The notes: generated from the sequence alone by a model not told the origin. A DNA stretch of 64,000 nt from Nocardioides campestrisoli (GCF_013624435.2 NZ_CP061768.1:434001-498000); one strand, 5' to 3'; numbered from the stretch's first letter, positions 17,508 to 26,571 are shown. Translations and numbers: made by a program.

Positions 17508-19063
17508 CCATGGGTCTGGGTGCCGACCACGGAGGTCGGGGCCACCAGGTCGCGCTTGAGCACCTTGCCGCCCGCGTTGCGTGGCAGGACCTCGATCGGG
17601 TACCAGCGGCGCGGGATCTTGTAGCCCGCCAGCTGGGCGCGGCAGTGCTGCGCGAGGGCCTCCCCGTCGAGGTCGGCCCCGCCCTGCAGCACCACGTGGG
17701 CCACCACCGTCTCGCCCCAGTGCTCGTCCGGCTCGCCGACCACGGCGCTCTCCACCACGCTCGGGTGGGTGGCCAGCACCTCCTCGATCTCCCGGGGGTA
17801 GACGTTGGTGCCGCCGGAGATGATCAGGTCCTTCTTCCGGTCCACGACGGAGATGAAGCCGTCCTGGTCGCGCACCGCGATGTCCCCGCAGGTCACGAAG
17901 CCGTCCTCGGTGGTGCAGGCCGCGGTCGCCTCGTCGTCGTCCAGGTAGCCGTTCATCAGGTACGGCGAGCGGCTGAACAGCTCGCCGGGCTCGCCGGGGT
18001 CGACCTCTCGTCCGGCCGCGTCGACGATCCGCACCTGGGTCAGGTACCACGGGTGGCCGACCGAGCCGGGGCGCTCGCGCATGTGGACGGGGCGCAGGTT
18101 GGTGATGATGCCCGACTCGGTGGAGCCGTAGAGCTCGTGCACCCCGCAGCGGGGGAAGCGCTCCATCACCCACTCCTTCAGCTCCCAGGGCAGCGCCGCG
18201 GCGTTGAAGTAGAGGGTGTCCAGGCTGGACAGGTCGCGGCTCGCGAACGCCTCGTCGCCCAGGGCTCGGAGCCCCTGGGCATGGGTCGGGATGAGGAACG
18301 CCGACTGCACGCGGTCCCGCTCGACCAGGTCGAGGAACGCCGCGGGATCCCAGCGGCCCAGCATGCTGACCGTCCCGCCGGTGTGCACCGGTGCGTAGCC
18401 GAAGGCGAACCCGGCGCCGTGGTACATGGGGGCCACGGCCGCGGAGACCCGGCCGTTGTCGAGGCCCCACTCCAGCGCGCTCACCATGAAGGTCAGCGCG
18501 CGGCTGCGGTGCGAGATCACCACGCCCTTGGGCCGGCCGGTCGTGCCCGAGGTGTAGGCGATGCAGAACGGGTCGCGCTCCTCGACCTCCACGGCCGGGT
18601 CGGCCGGTGCCGCCTCCGCCAGGGCAGACTCGTACGCGTCACCCGTCGCGGAGCCCCCCAGGCGGAGCAGGGGGAGGCCGTGGGAGTCGGCGTGGGCGTC
18701 GACGATCGGCGCCAGAGCCGCATCCAGCACGATCATCCGGCTCCCGCTGTGCTCGAGGACGTAGCTCGCCTCGACCGCGGTGAGCCGGGGGTTGAGCGGC
18801 ACCATCACCAGACCGGCCTTGGCGATCCCGGCGGCCACCTCGGGATACTCCAACCGGTTGCCCAGCAGCACGGCGACCCGGTCGCCGGGGGAGAGGTCCT
18901 GGGCCAGGAGGTGCTGGCCGAGCCGGCTCGAGCGGTCGTGGACCTCGGCGTAGGTCAGCCGTTGCTCGCCGTCGATGACCGCCGTCGCGTGCGGCGTCGC
19001 CGCGGCGTACTCACGCAGGCCGCTGACGATGGAGAGCGCTGATCCGCCGGACTGGATGGCCAT
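17504..19063 (-). CDS. Acyl-CoA synthetase (AMP-forming)
   Basis: A 519-residue ANL-superfamily ligase. The AMP-binding loop is YTSGTTGRPKG, the A5 motif ELYGSTESG, and the catalytic Lys is in GGKVLKRD near the C-terminus. It activates a carboxylic acid to its CoA thioester using ATP. Length and motifs are typical of medium/long-chain or aromatic acid CoA ligases, so the substrate is open: a phytol-derived acid or a pyrrole-derived dicarboxylate are candidates. ATG 19063 follows CAGGAG. It lies 24 bases after the HMG-CoA-lyase-like gene in the same unit. Confidence 0.9.
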   Translation of the reverse strand: MAIQSGGSALSIVSGLREYAAATPHATAVIDGEQRLTYAEVHDRSSRLGQHLLAQDLSPGDRVAVLLGNRLEYPEVAAGIAKAGLVMVPLNPRLTAVEASYVLEHSGSRMIVLDAALAPIVDAHADSHGLPLLRLGGSATGDAYESALAEAAPADPAVEVEERDPFCIAYTSGTTGRPKGVVISHRSRALTFMVSALEWGLDNGRVSAAVAPMYHGAGFAFGYAPVHTGGTVSMLGRWDPAAFLDLVERDRVQSAFLIPTHAQGLRALGDEAFASRDLSSLDTLYFNAAALPWELKEWVMERFPRCGVHELYGSTESGIITNLRPVHMRERPGSVGHPWYLTQVRIVDAAGREVDPGEPGELFSRSPYLMNGYLDDDEATAACTTEDGFVTCGDIAVRDQDGFISVVDRKKDLIISGGTNVYPREIEEVLATHPSVVESAVVGEPDEHWGETVVAHVVLQGGADLDGEALAQHCRAQLAGYKIPRRWYPIEVLPRNAGGKVLKRDLVAPTSVVGTQTHG

Positions 19064-19087
19064 GTGAGTCTCCTGGGGTGGGTGGGG

Positions 19088-20029
19088 TCAGGCGGAGGGG
19101 AACCAGCCGGCGCGGCCGAGCATCGCCGGCGCCTGCGGGAGGCCGAGCTCCTCGGCGATCCAGGTGCCGGTCGCGGCGACCTGTGCTGCGTCGGGGCCGC
19201 CGGAAAGGTCCGAGCGCACGCCGATGCCGCTGCGGGCAAGCAGGTAGAGGAGGTCCTCGGTGGCGATGTTGCCGGTGGCGCCCGGGGCGAAGGGGCAGCC
19301 GCCGATGCCGCCCGCCGAGGCGTCGAGCACCGTGACGCCGGCGGCGACCGCCGCGACGGCGTTGGCGTACCCGGTGTTGCGGGTGTTGTGGAAGTGCGCC
19401 CGCAGCGTGACGTCGGGGTCGAGGGTGCGCAGCCCGGTGACGATCTCGGTGACCTGCGCCGGGACCCCGACGCCGATGGTGTCCGCGATCGCGAGCTCGT
19501 CGGGACCGGCCTCGAGGCAGCCACCCGCCACCTCCAGGACCCGCTCGACGGGAACCTCGCCGTCGAAGGGGCAGCCGAAGGCTGCAGCGATGATCACGCT
19601 GACACGCAGGCCGGCCGACCGGGCGTCCGCCGCGATCGCGCGCCAGGAGTCCAGCTGGGCTGCGGTGTCGACGCCCTGGTTGCGCAGCGCGAGGCCGTCC
19701 GAGGCGACGACCACGGCGGTGACCTCGTCGCAGCCCGCCGCGACCGCGCGGTCCAGGCCGCGGGGGTTGAGCACCAGCCCGATCCGGCTGAGCCCCGGCT
19801 CGTCGCGCAGCTCGGCCAGCAGCGCCTCCGCGTCTGCCATCTGGGGCACCCGGTCCGGCCTGGCGAAGGCCGTGACCTCGACCCGGCGGATCCCGGCCGC
19901 GAGGCTGCGGCGGACCAACTCGGCCTTGGTGCCGGTCGGCAGCACCCGACGCTCGTTCTGCAGGCCGTCGCGAGGTGACACCTCGACGACCTCGACTTGA
20001 GGCGCCTCGCTCTGCTGCTGTGCCGGCAC
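19088..20029 (-). CDS. Hydroxymethylglutaryl-CoA lyase-like enzyme
   Basis: A 313-residue DRE-TIM lyase. VEVSPRDGLQNERR near the N-terminus holds the metal and catalytic Arg-Asp, RAHFHNTRNTGYAN the metal-binding His pair, and GGIGGCPFAPGATGNIATED the cysteine loop of HMG-CoA lyases. It should split a 3-hydroxy-3-alkylacyl-CoA into acetyl-CoA or propionyl-CoA and a keto acid. GTG 20029 follows GGGTGGG; the frame runs back to 20089 but that start would sit within box 4. Co-transcribed with the CoA synthetase. Confidence 0.85.
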   Translation of the reverse strand: MPAQQQSEAPQVEVVEVSPRDGLQNERRVLPTGTKAELVRRSLAAGIRRVEVTAFARPDRVPQMADAEALLAELRDEPGLSRIGLVLNPRGLDRAVAAGCDEVTAVVVASDGLALRNQGVDTAAQLDSWRAIAADARSAGLRVSVIIAAAFGCPFDGEVPVERVLEVAGGCLEAGPDELAIADTIGVGVPAQVTEIVTGLRTLDPDVTLRAHFHNTRNTGYANAVAAVAAGVTVLDASAGGIGGCPFAPGATGNIATEDLLYLLARSGIGVRSDLSGGPDAAQVAATGTWIAEELGLPQAPAMLGRAGWFPSA

Positions 20030-20063
20030 GTTGCCCACCCTTCGAAGAGACCTGTCGACTAGA

Positions 20064-20083
20064 AGATATCGGATATATGATCC
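20064..20083. promoter_or_regulatory. AT-rich regulon box 4, divergent; leaderless on the plus strand
   Basis: AGATATCGGATATATGATCC. It serves the divergent 20088 (+) and 20029 (-) genes. On the plus strand TATGAT at 20076-20081 is again followed by exactly 6 bases before the ATG at 20088, so the CoA transferase message is predicted to be leaderless. Two overlapping half-boxes (AGATATC and GGATATATGAT) are visible. Confidence 0.8.
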
Positions 20084-20087
20084 ACCC

Positions 20088-21302
20088 ATGGAGAGTGCGG
20101 TGCAAGCAATGGGGTCCCTGTCCGGCGTCCGGGTGATCGAGGCGGGTCAGCTCTTGGCGGGGCCGTTCGCAGCCACGCTCATGGGCGACCAGGGAGCCGA
20201 CGTGATCAAGGTCGAGTCGCCTGGAACGGGCGACCCGATGCGCACGTGGGGCCGGGAGAGCGTCGACGGGGCCTACCTGTGGTGGCCCGTGGTCGGCCGC
20301 AACAAGCGCTCGGTCACCCTCAACCTGCGCGAGCAGGAGGGGCAGGAGCTCTTCCTCCAGCTGGTCGCGACCGCCGACATCGTGGTGGAGAACTTCCGCG
20401 CGGGCACGTTGGAGAAGTGGAACCTGGACTACGAGCGGCTGCGTGAGGTCAACCCGCGGATCATCCTGGTCCGCGTCTCCGGCTACGGACAGACCGGTCC
20501 CTACTCCCGACGGGCCGGCTACGGATCGATCGGCGAGGCGATGGGCGGCCTGCGCTACATCACCGGCGAGCCCGACCGGCAGCCCTCGCGCACCGGCATC
20601 TCCATCGGCGACTCGCTCGCCGCGATGCACGCCTGCATCGGCGCCCTCGCGGCGCTGCGGCACCGCGACGTCACCGGCGAGGGCCAGGTGGTCGACAGTG
20701 CCATCTACGAGGCGGTGCTGGCGATGATGGAGTCGACCGTCACCGAGTGGGACGTGCAGAAGTACCAGCGCGAGCGCACCGGTGCGATCCTGCCCAACGT
20801 CGCGCCGTCCAACGTCTACCCGACCTCCGACGGGCAGCTGATCCTGATCGCGGCCAACCAGGACTCCGTCTTCGGCCGCCTCGCCGCGCTGATGGGCGAG
20901 CCCGAGCTCTCCGCTCCTGGCAGCGTCTACGCCGACCACGTCGGGCGGGGGGACCGTCAGCAGGAGCTGGACGACCACATCTCGCAGTGGACCGGCCGGT
21001 ACGACGCCGACACGCTGCTCAAGCTGCTGCACGAGGGCGGGGTGCCGGCCGGTCGGATCTACAAGGCCGAGGACATGATCAGCGACCCGCACTTCCAGGC
21101 GCGGGAGGCCATCGTCCAGGTCCCCGACGACACGTTCGGCCAGCTGCGGATGCAGAACGTCGTGCCCAAGATGTCGGCGACCCCGGGCTCGATCCGGTGG
21201 ACCGGGCCGGCGCTCGGGGCGCACAACGACGAGGTGTACGGCGGCCTGCTCGGACTCAGTGCCGAGCAGCGGGCCGGCCTCGCCGAGCGCGGAGTGATCT
21301 GA
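20088..21302 (+). CDS. CaiB/BaiF (family III) CoA transferase, copy 1
   Basis: A 404-residue family III CoA transferase. The N-terminal VRVIEAGQLLAGPFAATLMG followed by GADVIKVESP and the catalytic Asp in SIGDSLAAMHA are typical. It moves CoA between two carboxylic acids through an aspartyl-CoA thioester. The ATG at 20088 is chosen because of the leaderless promoter; the upstream frame to 20031 would run through box 4. It heads a three-gene unit with an amidase and a cupin. The acceptor acid is unknown. Confidence 0.9.
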   Translation: MESAVQAMGSLSGVRVIEAGQLLAGPFAATLMGDQGADVIKVESPGTGDPMRTWGRESVDGAYLWWPVVGRNKRSVTLNLREQEGQELFLQLVATADIVVENFRAGTLEKWNLDYERLREVNPRIILVRVSGYGQTGPYSRRAGYGSIGEAMGGLRYITGEPDRQPSRTGISIGDSLAAMHACIGALAALRHRDVTGEGQVVDSAIYEAVLAMMESTVTEWDVQKYQRERTGAILPNVAPSNVYPTSDGQLILIAANQDSVFGRLAALMGEPELSAPGSVYADHVGRGDRQQELDDHISQWTGRYDADTLLKLLHEGGVPAGRIYKAEDMISDPHFQAREAIVQVPDDTFGQLRMQNVVPKMSATPGSIRWTGPALGAHNDEVYGGLLGLSAEQRAGLAERGVI

Positions 21303-21307
21303 CCCCG

Positions 21308-21991
21308 ATGGAGCCGAGCGGGTCACAAGCAGGCGCAGGCGACGGCGCCGATGACGGGCGCGCCGAGGACTACGCCTCGGTCGGCTTCGCGAGCAGGATC
21401 GGACCCGGCGCTGCCCCCGCGGTGGTGGTCGTCGACGTCTGCCGCGCCTACCTGGCCGGGGGGCCGTTCAGCGACGGCCAGGGCCGGTTCGAGGCGGCCC
21501 GGGCCAGCGCGGCCCGCGTCGTCGCCGCGGCCCGCTCCGCCGGGCGGCCCGTCGTCTTCACCCGGGTGGTGCTCGCGCCCGGCCTGCACGATGCCGGCTG
21601 GTTCGCGGTCAAGGTCCCGGGGCTGGAGGCCTTCGAGGAGGGCTCGGAGTGGATCGCGTGTCCGCCCGACCCGGCCCCGCTGCCCGGCGAGACGATGGTG
21701 ACCAAGCAGTACGCCTCCGCGTTCTTCGGCACCAGCCTGGCCAGCACCCTGCGGGCCTCGGGCGTCGACACCACGATCGTGGTCGGCTTCTCCACCAGCG
21801 GCTGCGTGCGCGCCACCGCCCTGGACGCGCTGCAGCACGGGTTCCGCCCGCTCGTCGTCCGTGAGGCCTGCGGCGACCGGGACGCCGCCGCGCACGACCA
21901 GAACCTCTTCGACCTCGACGCCAAGTACGCCGACGTCGTCTCCGAGTCTGACGCCCTCGACTACCTCTCGACCTTCCAGGAGCCCGCATGA
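21308..21991 (+). CDS. Isochorismatase-family cysteine hydrolase (maleamate / N-carbamoylsarcosine amidase-like)
   Basis: A 227-residue protein with the Asp-Lys-Cys triad of the family: Asp in AVVVVDVCRAY, Lys in MVTKQYASAFFGT, and Cys in FSTSGCVRATALDALQHGF. The segments GLHDAGWFAVKVPGLE and ACGDRDAAAHDQNLFDL resemble N-carbamoylsarcosine amidase and maleamate amidohydrolase (NicF). It would release ammonia from a maleamate-type amide. With two maleate isomerase-like genes nearby, opening of an alkyl-maleimide to an alkyl-maleamate and then maleate is a sensible guess. It starts 5 bases after the CoA transferase stop. Confidence 0.8.
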   Translation: MEPSGSQAGAGDGADDGRAEDYASVGFASRIGPGAAPAVVVVDVCRAYLAGGPFSDGQGRFEAARASAARVVAAARSAGRPVVFTRVVLAPGLHDAGWFAVKVPGLEAFEEGSEWIACPPDPAPLPGETMVTKQYASAFFGTSLASTLRASGVDTTIVVGFSTSGCVRATALDALQHGFRPLVVREACGDRDAAAHDQNLFDLDAKYADVVSESDALDYLSTFQEPA

Positions 21992-22581
21992 CCCAGCACG
22001 TCACCGTCACCGTCGTCGACCTCGACTCCGAGGAGCTGGTACGCGGTCAGCACGCGATCGCGGGAGCGGCGCAGCCGGCCGCCATCGTGATGCTGGGCGC
22101 CGACCCTTCGGCGGGGACCCGCACCGTGCTGGTGGAGTTCCCCGACGGCTGGAGCCGTGAGGCCACCGGTCATCAGCCTGCCGGCGAGGAGATGGTGGTG
22201 CTCTCCGGCGCGCTGACGATCAGCGGACTGACGTGCGGCGTCGGCCAGTCGCTCGTGGTCGAGCCGCACGCCACCCGGTCGGCCACCTCCACCACCGACG
22301 GCACGCGCGCCGTGGTGTGGTTCTCCGGTCCGGGTGGCGGCTGGGCCGACGGTGAGGCCGAGCAGGCGGGCGCCGCCGAGGTCCTCGCGGCCGACGAGAC
22401 CCTGGACCGCGGGCCCCGTGCCGGCCTCGTCGGCACCCTGCGCGGGCTGGCCTCGGCGGCCGGGCTGGTCTTCGACACCGACGTGGACGTGCTGTGGCCT
22501 CAGGCCCGACGCTGGGCCGACGTCCCGGCCGGTACGCCGGTGCCCGACGTCGCGGGGCCGGCGATCGTGCACACCCGCTGA
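21988..22581 (+). CDS. Cupin-domain protein, ChrR-like
   Basis: A 197-residue protein overlapping the amidase gene by ATGA. The first ~115 residues form a cupin: DGWSREATGHQPAGEEMVVL, then LSGALTISGL and GQSLVVEPHATR. The remaining ~80 residues are helical and unassigned. It may be a small dioxygenase or isomerase, or a binding protein. A short direct repeat (CTGACTGCACCCG, twice) lies just at and after its stop codon. Confidence 0.6.
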   Translation: MTQHVTVTVVDLDSEELVRGQHAIAGAAQPAAIVMLGADPSAGTRTVLVEFPDGWSREATGHQPAGEEMVVLSGALTISGLTCGVGQSLVVEPHATRSATSTTDGTRAVVWFSGPGGGWADGEAEQAGAAEVLAADETLDRGPRAGLVGTLRGLASAAGLVFDTDVDVLWPQARRWADVPAGTPVPDVAGPAIVHTR

Positions 22582-22646
22582 CTGCACCCGCTGACTGCAC
22601 CCGCGGCCGGACCCCACCGGGGACTCATCGAGGGTTCGGCAAAGGC

Positions 22647-24038
22647 TCAGTGGGAGGACGACGCCGAGGCCCGCGCGGCGTCGGCGTCGTAGGAGCCGCG
22701 CACCAGCCAGAGGAGGACCACGGAGAGGAAGAGCGGCGGGATCAGGAAGAGCATCCCGTACCCGATCCAGCCCGTCACGTCCGACATCGCGCCGACCAGC
22801 AGCGGGCCGAAGGCGCCGCCCAGGGTGGTCAGGAACTGGAGCAGGGCGAACCCCATGCCGCGGCTCGCCGCCGGGACGACGTTGGCAGCGGCCGCGGTGA
22901 GGTTGGGCATGGCCCCGGCGAAGCCGGCGCAGGCGAGGGCGACCATCGCCATCCGGAGCCCGACCCCCGGGAGCAGCACCGCCAGGCTCAGGCCGATCGC
23001 GCCCACCAGCAGGCAGACGGTGGAGAGCCTGATCCGCCACCCCTCCGACTCGTGCCGGTCCCCGAGCCGGGACCCGATGATGATGCCGATCACGATGCCG
23101 GTGCCTCCCACCCCGCCGGCCAGCCCGGAGGCGGTGTCGGTGTCGAGGTCCTCGAGCCGCTCGAGGAAGGTGGGCAGCCAGTAGAAGAGCCCGGCCACCC
23201 CGAGGGCGAGCATCGCCTGCGCCAGGATCACCCCGCGCAGGGTGCGGATCCGGAGCAGCTCCTTCGCGTCCGCCCAGAGACTGGCGCTGGAGACCGAGAG
23301 GTCCACGTGCGCCTCGGACTCGGGCGGGGCGACGCCGGTCCGCTGGGCGCGCAGCCGGTCGATGGTGTCGCCGAGCCCGCGGACGGGCTCCTTCACCGTC
23401 AGCATCAGGGCGGCGATGAACAGGCCGGGGACGGCCGCGATGAAGAAGACCGCCCGCCAGTCCAGGGCCTCGGCCACGGCGCCGCCGATGATCACGCCCG
23501 CGGGGAGCCCCATGTAGTAGCCGGCCCGCTCGAAGCCGTACGCCTTACCCCGGCTGCGGTTGGGGTAGTAGTCGGCCAGCAGGCTGGAGGCGGGCGGGTT
23601 GTAGAGCTGACCCGCGGCTCCGATGGCGATCCGGACCATGAAGAACATCAGGAACGTGGTCGCGAGCCCGCTGAGCACCGAGCAGAGCGACCAGACCAGG
23701 ACGACGATCACGATCGTCCCCACCCGTGGGGCCCGGTCTGCGAGGCGGCCGGCAGGGAGCAGCAGCACTGCCGCGGCGATGCTGGCCGCGGTCGGGATCA
23801 GGCCGCCCACCGTGTCGCTGAACCCGAAGTGGTCCTGGATGACGGGCAGGGCGCCGGCGATCAGGTTGATCTCGACCCGGTCGATGAAGGCGACCAGGGC
23901 GATCGCGATCGCCGGCCACCAGCCGAACGGCGCGTCCCGGTCGAGGTCGACCTCCTGCTCGTCGCCGCGGGCGTGCACCCGCAGCCGGGCCGAGCCCCCC
24001 TGGTGGAGCAGGGGCTCGTCTGGCTGGATGTCCGTCAT
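22647..24038 (-). CDS. Major facilitator superfamily transporter
   Basis: A 463-residue protein with 12 predicted membrane helices, a ~40-residue cytoplasmic N-terminus and the MFS loop-2/3 motif GRLADRAPR. The segment FIDRVEINLIAGALPVIQDH in helix 1 recalls the ACS/organic-anion and aromatic-acid symporters. It probably imports an organic acid or exports a breakdown product. ATG 24038 has GAGGAG upstream. It shares a divergent control region with the 24117 gene. Confidence 0.88.
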   Translation of the reverse strand: MTDIQPDEPLLHQGGSARLRVHARGDEQEVDLDRDAPFGWWPAIAIALVAFIDRVEINLIAGALPVIQDHFGFSDTVGGLIPTAASIAAAVLLLPAGRLADRAPRVGTIVIVVLVWSLCSVLSGLATTFLMFFMVRIAIGAAGQLYNPPASSLLADYYPNRSRGKAYGFERAGYYMGLPAGVIIGGAVAEALDWRAVFFIAAVPGLFIAALMLTVKEPVRGLGDTIDRLRAQRTGVAPPESEAHVDLSVSSASLWADAKELLRIRTLRGVILAQAMLALGVAGLFYWLPTFLERLEDLDTDTASGLAGGVGGTGIVIGIIIGSRLGDRHESEGWRIRLSTVCLLVGAIGLSLAVLLPGVGLRMAMVALACAGFAGAMPNLTAAAANVVPAASRGMGFALLQFLTTLGGAFGPLLVGAMSDVTGWIGYGMLFLIPPLFLSVVLLWLVRGSYDADAARASASSSH

Positions 24039-24085
24039 GACGATCTCCTCTGCTCAGCGCCGGACGGCGCTAGGATGCCTGGATC

Positions 24086-24103
24086 GTACAAGATATACAG
24101 GAT
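24086..24103. promoter_or_regulatory. AT-rich regulon box 5 (degenerate), divergent
   Basis: GTACAAGATATACAGGAT, in the 78-base gap between the divergent MFS and nitrilase-like genes. It keeps the AGATATA half of the box and has an imperfect dyad around GTAC/GTATA. This is the weakest of the 11 boxes. Confidence 0.5.
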
Positions 24104-24116
24104 TGGGGTGCTGAGG

Positions 24117-25778
24117 ATGGTGCGTGTGGCCGCCGTGCAGTACGCCGTGGGTGAGGACGTCGGGGCCAACCTCGAGACCGCCCTGCGGATGATCGACAGC
24201 GCGGTCGCGCAGGGCGCCGAGGTGGTGGTGCTGCCGGAGTTCGGCAACCACGTCTCCTGGTACGCAGACCGCGAGCACGCTCACCGGCACGCCGAGACCC
24301 TGGACGGCGAGTTCGTCGCGGCCCTGGCGGGCCGGGCGGAGAAGCACGCGATCCACCTGATGGCCAACGTGACCCTGGCTCGCAAGGACGGCCGGGTCGC
24401 GGGCAGCAACCTCCTCTTCGGGCCGGACGGCGCGATCCTGGCGGTGAGCGACAAACAGGTGCTGATGGGGTCCGAGCGCGACCACCTCGACGGAGCCGTC
24501 GACCGGGCCGGTGTCGTCGAGACCGCGATCGGCCGCGTGGGGCTCTACTCCTGCATGGACGGGGTGATCTTCGAGACGCCGCGCACGCTCGCCGTCGAGG
24601 GCGCCCAGCTGCTGCTCAACAGCCTCAACTCCTTCGCCCTCGACGAGGCCTCCCTGCACGTGCCGGTGCGTGCCGCGGAGAACAAGGTCTGGGTGGTGGC
24701 GGCCAACAAGGTCGGGCCGCTGGTCCCAGAGCACAGCATCGAGAAGGTGGCGTCCCAGGTCGGCGTCCCGGTCGACCGGCTGCACGGCGCGGGGGAGAGC
24801 CAGGTGGTCGCCCCCGACGGCACCGTGGTGGCGATCGGGCCGCGTACCGGGGAGGCGGTCGTCCTGGCGGACATCGATCTGTCCCTGGCCGACGACAAGA
24901 CCCGGCCGGACGGCACGGACGTGATGGCCGCACGACGCCCGCAGGTGTACGCGCCCCTGGCCGCCGAGCCGCGGGGTCGTCGGGCGCCGGCGGGAGCCGA
25001 GGAGATCCGGGCCTGCGCCCTCGCGCCGACCGCCCGCGACGACGTCCCGGCTCTGGTGGCCGCCGCGATCGCCGGAGGCGCCGACCTGGTGGTGCTGCCC
25101 GAGCTGGCCGCCCACCCCGACGGCCTGGCGGGGGCTCCCGCGGACCCGGCCCTGGCCCCTGAAGCGCTGTGCCGGGCGCTGGCCGGAACCAGCACCCTGG
25201 TCGTCTCCAGCGCGCTGGACGCCGACGGCGCTCATGTGGGTGTCGTCGTCTCGGCCGCCGGCGTCGAGCTGGCCCAGCCGCAGCTGCACCGCAGTCGTCG
25301 CCACGGCGAGCTGACGGTGGCGGCGCTCCCCGAACCCGCCATCGCGGTGCATGAGGCGCCCTGGGGCCGGTTGGCCGTCGTGGTCGGGGACGACGCCCTC
25401 TACCCCGAGACGTTCCGGCTCGCCGCGCTCTCCGACGCCGACGTGGTCGCCGTCCCCTTCACCGTGGCCGAGCCGCACGACCTGGACCTGCTGCTGCTGG
25501 AGCGGGCTGCGGAGAACCGGTTGAACCTCGCCGTCTCCGCGCGTGCCGGCCGGCTCGGCGGGGCGGCTCTGATCCCGCTCTCGGCCGACTTCACCTTGTG
25601 GGGCGCCTGGCGCAACCCGTTCGCCGGGGTGATCAGCCGCCCCGAGCTGCTCACGGCACAGGGCCCCCTCGTCGTGGGCACGCTGAGGCCTGCGTGTGCC
25701 ACCAACCGGTTCGTGAGCAGGGGTACCGACGTCGTGGACGGCCGTCCCTGGCAGCTGCTCGACGCGCTGGTCCGGTAG
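24117..25778 (+). CDS. Tandem carbon-nitrogen hydrolase (nitrilase superfamily), second domain probably inactive
   Basis: A 553-residue protein holding two nitrilase-fold domains. Domain 1 (residues 1-~280) keeps the catalytic Glu (VVVLPEFGNH), Lys (SDKQVLMGSE) and Cys (GLYSCMDGVIFE). Domain 2 (from ~295) keeps a Glu in VVLPELAAHP, but the Lys position reads SRRHGE and the nucleophile position reads VVVGDDALYPE, with no Cys. It may hydrolyse amides or imides, and opening of a cyclic imide or trimming of an amide nitrogen would suit the island. ATG 24117 is close to box 5. Confidence 0.8.
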   Translation: MVRVAAVQYAVGEDVGANLETALRMIDSAVAQGAEVVVLPEFGNHVSWYADREHAHRHAETLDGEFVAALAGRAEKHAIHLMANVTLARKDGRVAGSNLLFGPDGAILAVSDKQVLMGSERDHLDGAVDRAGVVETAIGRVGLYSCMDGVIFETPRTLAVEGAQLLLNSLNSFALDEASLHVPVRAAENKVWVVAANKVGPLVPEHSIEKVASQVGVPVDRLHGAGESQVVAPDGTVVAIGPRTGEAVVLADIDLSLADDKTRPDGTDVMAARRPQVYAPLAAEPRGRRAPAGAEEIRACALAPTARDDVPALVAAAIAGGADLVVLPELAAHPDGLAGAPADPALAPEALCRALAGTSTLVVSSALDADGAHVGVVVSAAGVELAQPQLHRSRRHGELTVAALPEPAIAVHEAPWGRLAVVVGDDALYPETFRLAALSDADVVAVPFTVAEPHDLDLLLLERAAENRLNLAVSARAGRLGGAALIPLSADFTLWGAWRNPFAGVISRPELLTAQGPLVVGTLRPACATNRFVSRGTDVVDGRPWQLLDALVR

Positions 25779-25796
25779 CGGACGCCGCGCGCGGGG

Positions 25797-26504
25797 TCAG
25801 CCGGCGGAGGCGGCCTCGCGAGCGGCCAGGGCCTCGAGCAGCGCGGCCTCGGTGCTCTCGAGGTGGGCGATCCAGGCGGCCTTCAGCTGCTTGGCCTTGC
25901 CTGTCCGGGCGAGGTCGAGCAGCTCGCGGTGCTCGTCGATACGTCGCTGCTGGGTCTCGGGGTGGTGGTCGAGGTCCTGCATCAGCAGGTGCAGGTAGCG
26001 GTCGGAGGCCTTCCACAGCAGGCTGAGCACGTTGGCGTCGGCCGGCCCGATCGCGTCGTGCAGGACGGCCTCGTGGAAGGCGTGGTGCTTCGCGGCCAGG
26101 GAGGCGGGCTCGCGCTCGATGCCGATGTACTCGGCCAGCGCCTCCTCGGCCTCGGCCAGCCTCTCGTCGGAGAACCGCTTGGCGGCCCGGGAGATCAGGT
26201 CGCCCTCGATCAGCTTGCGCAGCGCGTAGATGTTGGCCAGCTCTTCGCTGGTCAGCGTGGCGACCAGCGCCGAGCGCCCGGGGCGCAGACTGATCACGCC
26301 CTCACTCTCCAGGCGGCGCAGGGCCTCGCGCACCGGGATGTGGCTGATGTCGAAGCGCTGGCAGAGGTCGACGATCGACACGGTGGAGCCGGGCGCGAGG
26401 TCGCCGTTGAGGATCGCGCGGTGCAGCTCGTCCGTCACGCGGTCGACGAGCGAGTGGTGCGCGATGGGGCGGACGCCGTTGGCAGCACTTGCGCGTGGAC
26501 TCAT
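25797..26504 (-). CDS. GntR-family regulator, FadR/FCD type; likely regulator of the island
   Basis: A 235-residue regulator: winged helix at residues ~15-75 (VDRVTDELHRAILNGDLAPG, then LCQRFDISHIPVREALRRLE) and an all-helical FCD ligand-binding domain after ~85 (LRKLIEGDLISRAAKR, FHEAVLHDAIG, metal-type His in DEHRELLDLA). FCD regulators usually sense small organic acids or acyl-CoAs. ATG 26504 follows GGGAG. Its own promoter carries box 6, implying autoregulation. It lies centrally in the island and is the only such regulator seen there, which makes it the prime candidate for binding the 11 boxes. Confidence 0.88.
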   Translation of the reverse strand: MSPRASAANGVRPIAHHSLVDRVTDELHRAILNGDLAPGSTVSIVDLCQRFDISHIPVREALRRLESEGVISLRPGRSALVATLTSEELANIYALRKLIEGDLISRAAKRFSDERLAEAEEALAEYIGIEREPASLAAKHHAFHEAVLHDAIGPADANVLSLLWKASDRYLHLLMQDLDHHPETQQRRIDEHRELLDLARTGKAKQLKAAWIAHLESTEAALLEALAAREAASAG

Positions 26505-26556
26505 CTGGTGCTCCCAAGGACATGTTGGCGGTGGTACTGCTGCAGCCACCGGACAA

Positions 26557-26571
26557 CGATCATATATTCCG
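26557..26571 (-). promoter_or_regulatory. AT-rich regulon box 6, promoter of the GntR gene
   Basis: Read on the minus strand it is GGAATATATGATCG, with TATGAT at 26564-26559 and a predicted transcript start near 26552, about 48 bases before the regulator's ATG. The identical TATGAT-in-box layout as boxes 1, 2, 4 and 11 suggests autoregulation. Confidence 0.75.

Noticed and set aside
20031..20090. Longer N-terminus for the CoA transferase (start at 20031)
   Set aside because: It would translate the regulon box and the divergent promoter, and the added residues (MPTLRRDLSTRRYRIYDPP) do not match the family start.
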